From Archaeoglobaceae archaeon (GTDB lineage: Archaea > Halobacteriota > Archaeoglobi > Archaeoglobales > Archaeoglobaceae), in assembly GCA_015520485.1 (NCBI GenBank), contig WAPX01000025.1, positions 1 through 38,754 of the forward strand: a DNA stretch of 38,754 bases. Reading direction: 5' to 3'. How positions within the stretch are numbered: position 1 is the stretch's first letter; the number at the start of each line of letters is the position of its first letter. A program made the position numbers and the translations under genes. The notes beneath the pieces are model-generated. The model searched no databases. It was not told the origin of the DNA and saw only the letters and a list, made by a program, of their open reading frames with translations. Shown in pieces: positions 34,369 to 38,754 of the stretch.

Positions 34369-34848
34369 TCAGAGCACGGGATTGTAGCAGGGATTTATTT
34401 CTCTGCAGGTTATTCTTTCGACGTTTCTCCTCACACCTGTTACGAGTTCCACTGCTTCTCTCACCTTCATAGCTATGTCCGGGCTTTCCACAGGCTCTCC
34501 TGACAAAACAACGTTTGGACAGTCAGTTGAAACGTACACGTAGTAAACGTCATCCAGCTCGTAGAGAGCCAGCCCGGCATCTTTTGCAGGTCTTTTACGA
34601 ACCAGAAAAGGAAATACCTTGCACGAAAGGGGCTTCATTTCTCCCTGCAGAGTACAGAGATTTCCCCTCTGAAACGGGCATGAGCCGTTAACTTTCTTCA
34701 AGTAGTACCTTCCCACCCTCTCTTCTACGAATCCAGTGCCTCTCAGTTTCAGGTATTCGTAAAACGTTAACTTAGGTTTGAATTTTCTGCAGCACTCCCC
34801 ACATGCTGTACAGTGCCATGAAGCCACTCTCCTCCACGGCACGTACAT
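34369..34848 (-). CDS. YkgJ-family Cys-cluster protein (small)
   Basis: The 159-aa protein has the N-terminal cluster HCTACGECCRKF (Cys13, 16, 19, 20), then Cys57 (GSCPFQ), Cys65 (NLCTLQGEMKPLSC) and Cys76 (SCKVFPF), the full YkgJ pattern for a zinc or iron-sulfur site. Its biochemical role is unknown. ATG 34848 lies about 25 bp after a TATA-like CTTTAATTC, so it is probably separately transcribed. It lies 106 nt downstream of the membrane protein of the peptide/radical SAM locus and could be an accessory, but nothing in the sequence proves a link. Confidence 0.8.
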   Translation of the reverse strand: MYVPWRRVASWHCTACGECCRKFKPKLTFYEYLKLRGTGFVEERVGRYYLKKVNGSCPFQRGNLCTLQGEMKPLSCKVFPFLVRKRPAKDAGLALYELDDVYYVYVSTDCPNVVLSGEPVESPDIAMKVREAVELVTGVRRNVERITCREINPCYNPVL

Positions 34849-34957
34849 CACTGAAAGTTAGGGGAAGTGAATTAAAGTCTTTTGAGGATTTTATATATTG
34901 TTAGTACAAAAATATAAAATAGCGAGTAACGTAATGAAGTAATACAGACCAGAATAA

Positions 34958-35506
34958 CTAAAATATCGGATGTGTTACCAGATACCTTACAACCCTTTTA
35001 GCTGCGACGTCTCCAGCGTAGCCTGAAACAAAGGCTAAAATGCCGAGAACGACTGCTGCCTCCGGGGAAATTTTAACTATGCCTGCGTAAAGCGCTGCTG
35101 CCCAGTTCAGCAATATGCACGCCAAGTTACCTACACCACCGTTTACGTATTCCGTCAGCACTCCAAGCAGCAAAAATGAGAAGAAACCGGCCACGCTGAA
35201 CCAGTACGGTTCTACAATACCATACCACGGGCTGACGAACAGGCAAAAAGATACTGACAGCAGGGCTGTGGCAATTCCGTATCCCCTTCCGCAAAACCTG
35301 TACGGGAGGGATATCCAGAAAACTGTTAAAAACCCGAGAACCACTAAGTTTTTGAAAGGTGCTTTTAGAGGTAAAATCGTTTCGAGAAAAGGTTTCAGGT
35401 TCAGGTACATCAGCAGTGTAAAGATTATGTAGGCAGAGATAATCGTTATCAGCATCCTCTCAACAGGTCCAAGAGATTCACCAGAAACACTTTTTACATA
35501 TTTCAT
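34958..35506 (-). CDS. Polytopic membrane protein next to radical SAM enzyme
   Basis: The 182-aa protein has about six hydrophobic helices, near residues 18-36, 53-70, 77-93, 101-120, 124-144 and 150-165, with short loops and a basic C-terminus. It resembles small transporter or integral-membrane processing proteins, but I recognise no family. Its ATG lies inside the 3' end of the radical SAM gene (29-nt overlap in another frame), so the two are translated together. An ATG at 35455 is an alternative start. In this position it could export or protect against the modified peptide. Confidence 0.75.
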   Translation of the reverse strand: MKYVKSVSGESLGPVERMLITIISAYIIFTLLMYLNLKPFLETILPLKAPFKNLVVLGFLTVFWISLPYRFCGRGYGIATALLSVSFCLFVSPWYGIVEPYWFSVAGFFSFLLLGVLTEYVNGGVGNLACILLNWAAALYAGIVKISPEAAVVLGILAFVSGYAGDVAAKRVVRYLVTHPIF

Positions 35507-36305
35507 GTTTTCTCATCCCCGAAACGAATTTTACATGCCTTTTTAGCATGGTTTCGTAATCTGTCCTCGCGTCTCCGAGGTATTCCTCACTCAGATAAAC
35601 GCAGGAACACTGCATGCACTCCCAAGTAACAAACATCGTGTAAAGTGCAATTCTGCAAGGCTTCAGGTGCCTTGCTGGAAGATACACCTTTTTTCCACCA
35701 ATTTTCTTAACCTCCTTGAAGAGTTCTTTCTCCTCCTTCTTTCCTATGTACTTTACATCCGGATCGACCTTGTAAACGTTGAACAGCCTGTGCAGAACTA
35801 TACCATCAACGCCCATCCCGGCAAAAGTCCTGACGAGTTCAGGTATTTCCAGATAGTTGTCTCTGAACACAGTTATGTCAACGAAAATCACCGGTTTTTC
35901 ACTCTTTCGCTCTTTTCTTTCGTTTAAAAGCAGTTCAAGGTTGTTTAAAGCCTTTTCCCTTCCGTCAAAGGTGTAGATACCAAAAGAGATTTCGTCGAGT
36001 TTGCTGCTGAAGATCTCTTCAACGCATCTGTCCACCATAAACCCGTTTGTCCCCATACTGGCTTTTACGTTCAGGCTCTTCACGTATTCTACGAGTTTAA
36101 AGATGTCCGGATGCAGCAAAGGCTCCCCCCATCCGTGTAAGCAAACTTCTTTGAAGCTCGAAAGCGGTAATTTCCTGAACTCCTCGAAATTTATGTAACC
36201 CACAGGCCTTTCAAGGTATCTCCTCATGCAGGGTCTGCAGTTAAGAAAACAGTCGTTTGTTGATTCCACCTGCAGTATTTCCGGCTTTATCAGCTTTGAG
36301 AGCAA
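35478..36305 (-). CDS. Radical SAM enzyme with SPASM-like C-terminal cysteines
   Basis: The 275-aa protein has the radical SAM cluster C19-FLN-C23-RP-C26 and the SAM-binding GWGEPLLHP (58-66), followed by a TIM-barrel pattern (ASMGTNGFM and others). The last 60 residues hold six Cys (217, 230, 233, 235, 270, 273) spaced like a SPASM/twitch domain that binds auxiliary 4Fe-4S clusters. Such enzymes commonly modify peptides. The TTG start has CGGGGG 6 nt upstream. It has its own TATA box and a palindrome near its transcript start. It lies 88 nt downstream of a small Cys-containing peptide gene on the same strand. Confidence 0.85.
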   Translation of the reverse strand: MLSKLIKPEILQVESTNDCFLNCRPCMRRYLERPVGYINFEEFRKLPLSSFKEVCLHGWGEPLLHPDIFKLVEYVKSLNVKASMGTNGFMVDRCVEEIFSSKLDEISFGIYTFDGREKALNNLELLLNERKERKSEKPVIFVDITVFRDNYLEIPELVRTFAGMGVDGIVLHRLFNVYKVDPDVKYIGKKEEKELFKEVKKIGGKKVYLPARHLKPCRIALYTMFVTWECMQCSCVYLSEEYLGDARTDYETMLKRHVKFVSGMRKHEICKKCFW

Positions 36306-36324
36306 TACAATCCCCCGGACGTTA

Positions 36325-36360
36325 ACAGTTTAACTGTACGCTTAAACATTTTATATAAAT
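36325..36360 (-). promoter_or_regulatory. Promoter of the radical SAM gene with palindrome
   Basis: On the minus strand ATTTATATAA (36351-36360) is the TATA box. ACAGTTTAACTGT (36325-36337), with perfect 6-bp arms around one T, covers the expected transcript start near 36330, the position of a repressor operator. The core AGTTTA is shared with the palindrome at 36641-36657. Confidence 0.45.
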
Positions 36361-36393
36361 CTAATATTAAAAATAAAATTTTTTCTGTAAAAA

Positions 36394-36567
36394 TTACTTA
36401 CCAAATTTTGTAAGCGTCCTCAAAAGCTTTCCCACGCCACCCTTAAAGCAGAGCAAGGCGGCACTCACAACTCCGCCAGCGCCCATCAAGTGACTAACCA
36501 TGTACGCCTGAAACGCATTTACAGCAACTACCTGATGCAGGGCTGTTACAGATGCTGGTGCACACAT
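36394..36567 (-). CDS. Small hydrophobic Cys peptide A (57 aa), candidate modified-peptide precursor
   Basis: Starting at ATG 36567, 6 nt after GGAGGT, the product begins MCAPASVTALHQVVAV. It has a hydrophobic region AYMVSHLMGAGGVVSAALLC and a basic tail FKGGVGKLLRTLTKFGK. Cys2 and Cys40 are its only cysteines. Peptide B, encoded divergently at 36685, aligns without gaps in the hydrophobic block and has the same MC-x-P start. The frame extends to an ATG at 36585 that lies upstream of the ribosome-binding site and is unlikely to be the start. The radical SAM gene follows on the same strand. I do not recognise a family. Confidence 0.65.
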   Translation of the reverse strand: MCAPASVTALHQVVAVNAFQAYMVSHLMGAGGVVSAALLCFKGGVGKLLRTLTKFGK

Positions 36568-36684
36568 CTTCCTACCTCCTGACACCCAGTCCAGTTAACT
36601 TTTGAGTTGCTGGGTATTTATAATTTTGCATCTTGTGCGTAAAGTTTATTAAACTTTCGTGAAATCGTATTCACGGTGGTTAAC
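36568..36684. promoter_or_regulatory. Divergent promoter region of peptides A and B with 17-bp palindrome
   Basis: For A (minus strand) the TATA-like TTATAAAT lies at 36616-36623 and GGAGGT at 36574-36579. For B (plus strand) GTTTATTAAAC lies at 36644-36654, and GGTGG sits 5 nt before the GTG. AAAGTTTATTAAACTTT (36641-36657) is palindromic except for its central base. It overlaps the B TATA box, so one regulator could control both genes. Confidence 0.5.
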
Positions 36685-36828
36685 GTGTGCACCCCTGTTT
36701 ACGTTACTGTAAAGGCAGCATCAACAATGGCACCGATAGTTAGCTATGTCGTCGGAGCTGTTGTTCTCGGAGTGGGATCGGCTCTCTGCTTCGTGAAAGC
36801 TTTAAAGGCAAGGATCGCTCCAAGCTGA
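36685..36828 (+). CDS. Small hydrophobic Cys peptide B (47 aa), candidate modified-peptide precursor
   Basis: From GTG 36685 the product begins MCTPVYVTVKAASTM, continues APIVSYVVGAVVLGVGSALC and ends FVKALKARIAPS. Cys2 and Cys35 match peptide A's Cys2 and Cys40. The shared pattern is MC-x-P-x-x-VT, then A-x-x-VS-x-x-x-GA and LCF, followed by a basic tail. This similarity across a divergent pair, and the ribosome-binding site, argue that both are real genes. One predicted membrane or amphipathic helix covers residues 16-38. Its function is unknown; a bacteriocin-like, signalling or membrane-accessory role is possible. Confidence 0.6.
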   Translation: MCTPVYVTVKAASTMAPIVSYVVGAVVLGVGSALCFVKALKARIAPS

Positions 36829-36853
36829 GGTTAAATTTTTTTACCTGCTTTTT

Positions 36854-37522
36854 TTACCCGCTGCAGGCTTCCAGAGTTCTCACGAGCTCTTCCCAAACTT
36901 CTTTTTTGAGGTAATCCCTATCCGTGTTGGAAAAATAGTTCTCCTCGCACTCAACCTCAAATTCCGGTACGAATTCATCAACGTCCACTCTGCTTACGAT
37001 TTTCCGGTATCCGGTATTGGGAAATGCGAGGCAGACGACCGAATCAAATACCCTGTTTCTCCTGTACCACTCTTCAACGACTTCGGACAGTTTATCCCAG
37101 ACTCTTTCAGCAACATCTTCTCTCCACTTGTAACCGTACTTCTCTATCCAAGGAAAGAAGGGTGCATCGTAAATCAGGTTTATAGTCTTATTGCCTCTCC
37201 TCCACTTAAAACTCCAGAACTCTCTTGGCTCGAGAGCTAAGGGCTCAGAGACCGAGACCGTGTAAACGTCGTACTTTTTCTCGAGCTCAATTAGTCTTCT
37301 GTGAAACTCATCTCTCGGGGGGTCGTAGGGTTTTCTGGGCGTGCAAGGCACGAACAGCAAAATTCTGGTTTTCTTTGCTCTGTGTTCTTTGCTTATAAAA
37401 TTGAGCCACTCTCTAACGATTCTGTTGCTTTCCACGGCTCTCAAAACGTCAAGTGGAGAGGGGAAAAACAGTTCCGGGTTTATATCTGGGTTTAACTTTT
37501 TTGCGTCCTCAATCGTTATCAA
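36854..37522 (-). CDS. DUF5591-like protein (archaeosine synthase-related)
   Basis: The roughly 222-aa protein has ILLFVPCTPRKPYDPPRDEF, resembling the PC-x-x-KPYS-x-S motif of the DUF5591 domain in archaeosine synthases, and a later CLAFPNTGYRKIV segment. In full-length archaeosine synthase this domain is joined to a PUA domain that binds tRNA; here it stands alone. That makes a separate subunit or a different amide-transfer reaction possible. TTG 37522 is preferred as start, with GGGTG 6 nt upstream; a GTG at 37531 lies on that site. It converges with peptide B, 25 nt between stops. Confidence 0.6.
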   Translation of the reverse strand: MITIEDAKKLNPDINPELFFPSPLDVLRAVESNRIVREWLNFISKEHRAKKTRILLFVPCTPRKPYDPPRDEFHRRLIELEKKYDVYTVSVSEPLALEPREFWSFKWRRGNKTINLIYDAPFFPWIEKYGYKWREDVAERVWDKLSEVVEEWYRRNRVFDSVVCLAFPNTGYRKIVSRVDVDEFVPEFEVECEENYFSNTDRDYLKKEVWEELVRTLEACSG

Positions 37523-37561
37523 GCAATTCACCCGCTTTTTGTTTGTCGTTTATTCTGTTGC

Positions 37562-37987
37562 TCAACGTTTTAACCTTTTCACGGTACCGTCAACTTTCTC
37601 TGCAAGCTCTCTGACGTCATTTCCCCTGACAATCGTAGCCGGTACCTCTATCATCAGGTTCACTTCCTCGTAGGGGGAAAAACACCTGTGATCAGTCCTC
37701 ACACCTATTATCGGTTTTCCTCTTGCAAAGGCGTATCCAAGTTCAAATGCAACGCCGCTGTCCACGTCAATTCCGTCGAGAATCGCGACGACAACATCGC
37801 TACCTTCAAGTCCTTCAAGATCCATGGAAAAAATCTTTTTCTTATCCTCTTCGCTCTCGGAGTTGAGCAAAGGAAGCTCCTGAGCCAGAAACACTTCGTA
37901 TCCTCTTTTCCTCAACTCCTCCGCGAGTTTTGAGTTGAACTCCCTTTCAGCTGTGGAGAATATGGGTGCTGCGAGAAAGACCTTCAT
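37562..37987 (-). CDS. Nucleoside 2-deoxyribosyltransferase-family protein
   Basis: The 141-aa protein begins KVFLAAPIFSTAEREFNSKL and has IFSMDLEGLEGSDVVVAILDG and DSGVAFELGYAFARGKPIIG, with the catalytic Glu in the AFELGYA motif. This is the Nuc_deoxyrib_tr fold, which moves deoxyribose between bases or hydrolyses nucleotides such as dCMP/dGMP. The exact substrate cannot be told. The ATG is about 25 bp from a TATA-like ATTAATTTA. It is 39 nt upstream of the DUF5591-like gene on the same strand and may be transcribed with it. Confidence 0.85.
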   Translation of the reverse strand: MKVFLAAPIFSTAEREFNSKLAEELRKRGYEVFLAQELPLLNSESEEDKKKIFSMDLEGLEGSDVVVAILDGIDVDSGVAFELGYAFARGKPIIGVRTDHRCFSPYEEVNLMIEVPATIVRGNDVRELAEKVDGTVKRLKR

Positions 37988-38077
37988 CGATAGAAGTTAC
38001 GCTGAGAGTAAATTAATCTTGCCAGCCTGTTAACTGCAATTCTGTTTCGAGCAAAAATTCAAAAAATTTAGGAAAAA

Positions 38078-38754
38078 TTAGAATTCGCTTTCAGATTCGC
38101 CCTCAGATTCTCCTTCCTTCTCGCCTTCTTTCTCGCCGCTTATGCCCTTTGCCGCTATGACGTCGTCGATTCTCAGTATCATTATCGCCGCTTCAGTTGC
38201 ACTGCTTACAGCCTGTTTCTTGATTCTGAGTGGTTCGAGGACACCGAGCTCCTTCATGTTCTCCACTTTTCCGCTGAATACGTTAACTCCAGCGTACTTC
38301 TCTCCGTTTTCGTGAGCCTTTCTGAGCTCGACGATTATGTCTATCGGATCAAGTCCGGCGTTCTCAGCCAGGCTCCTCGGTATTATCTCCAGTGCGTTAG
38401 CAAACGCTTCAGCGGAGAGCTGTTCTCTACCACCAAGTGTTGGTGCCCACTGCCTGAGTCTCAGGCTGAGCTCTGTTTCTGGAGCACCACCGCCAGCAAC
38501 GACCTTTCCGTCCTCTAAAGCAGCCTTCACGACCTTGATTGAGTCAGTAAGCGACCTCTCGACTTCATCGACAATGTGCTCGGTTCCACCCCTGATCAGT
38601 ATCGTTACGGCCTTCGGGTTCTTGCATCCGGTGACGAACACCATCTTTTCGTCTCCGACCTTCCTCTCTTCAACGAGCTCTGCCTCTCCGAGGTCTTCGC
38701 TGCTTATGTCTCTCAGGTCGGTCAGAACCTTCGCTCCGGTGGCCTTCGCGAGCT
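38078..38754 (-). CDS. Thermosome subunit (group II chaperonin), C-terminal part
   Basis: The frame is open to the right edge, giving about 225 C-terminal residues. Visible are [20 protein letters not shown], the apical-to-intermediate segment [19 protein letters not shown], the ATPase segment [37 protein letters not shown] and the end [15 protein letters not shown], followed by a Gly/Glu/Ser-rich tail. The thermosome is the archaeal ATP-driven protein-folding complex. The start lies outside the window. An internal ATG at 38644 is not the real start. Confidence 0.95.
   Translation of the reverse strand, partial: LAKATGAKVLTDLRDISSEDLGEAELVEERKVGDEKMVFVTGCKNPKAVTILIRGGTEHIVDEVERSLTDSIKVVKAALEDGKVVAGGGAPETELSLRLRQWAPTLGGREQLSAEAFANALEIIPRSLAENAGLDPIDIIVELRKAHENGEKYAGVNVFSGKVENMKELGVLEPLRIKKQAVSSATEAAIMILRIDDVIAAKGISGEKEGEKEGESEGESESEF

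Noticed and set aside
38078-38644. Complete short thermosome-like protein starting at ATG 38644.
   Set aside because: The frame continues upstream to the window edge with clear thermosome sequence, so this is the end of a larger gene.

Overview
The window is archaeal and fits the order Archaeoglobales (an Archaeoglobus/Ferroglobus/Geoglobus-type hyperthermophile; I cannot fix the genus). The Hel308 helicase and PolB read like Archaeoglobus fulgidus proteins. There are also an F420-dependent methylene-tetrahydromethanopterin dehydrogenase, AMP-forming acetyl-CoA synthetase, FdhD, a UbiA-type prenyltransferase, thermosome, archaeal GINS and primase, and a complete archaellum operon. Many first genes have a TATA-like box about 25 bp before the start codon (leaderless pattern). 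Internal operon genes usually have GAGGTG or GGAGGT about 6 nt before the start. I used this rule to move several starts downstream of the longest open frame.

Layout. 1-840: UbiA prenyltransferase running off the left edge, preceded by a 24-codon ORF with a perfect Shine-Dalgarno. 1110-2449: DUF502 membrane protein, then feoA plus a DtxR/MntR-type repressor with two operator-like repeats around the TATA box. 2504-5358: nicotinamidase-like hydrolase, 6-phospho-3-hexuloisomerase, a crotonase-fold protein without catalytic glutamates, and a YkgJ-type Cys-cluster protein. 5464-8060: family B DNA polymerase and an unlisted 46-aa four-cysteine protein. 8246-11879: a type IV pilus-like ATPase and membrane platform pair separate from the archaellum. 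11960-20642: FdhD-like protein, DNA ligase, the priS-gins51-rpl44e-rps27e-mat cluster, a solo Cas4-like nuclease and Hel308. 20682-24265: a small helical protein, acetyl-CoA synthetase and mtd, with a hairpin-rich intergenic region.

24266-32957 (minus strand) is the archaellum locus. It runs flaB-flaC-flaD-flaF-flaG-flaH-flaI-flaJ, followed by a winged-helix protein and a methyltransferase that match, by position and type, the archaellum regulator EarA and the fla-associated methyltransferase of other Euryarchaeota. 33183-34241 is a TPD-domain (CDIN1-like) nuclease.

34958-36828 is the most novel-looking part. Two divergent, mutually similar small hydrophobic peptides, each with Cys at position 2 and one Cys near the C-terminal end, sit beside a radical SAM enzyme with a SPASM-like Cys-rich tail. 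A polytopic membrane protein is translationally overlapped with the enzyme. This looks like a candidate archaeal peptide-modification and export (RiPP-like) locus. 36854-38754 holds a DUF5591-like protein, a nucleoside 2-deoxyribosyltransferase-like protein and the C-terminal part of a thermosome subunit that runs off the right edge. I saw no tRNA, rRNA, insertion sequence or CRISPR array.
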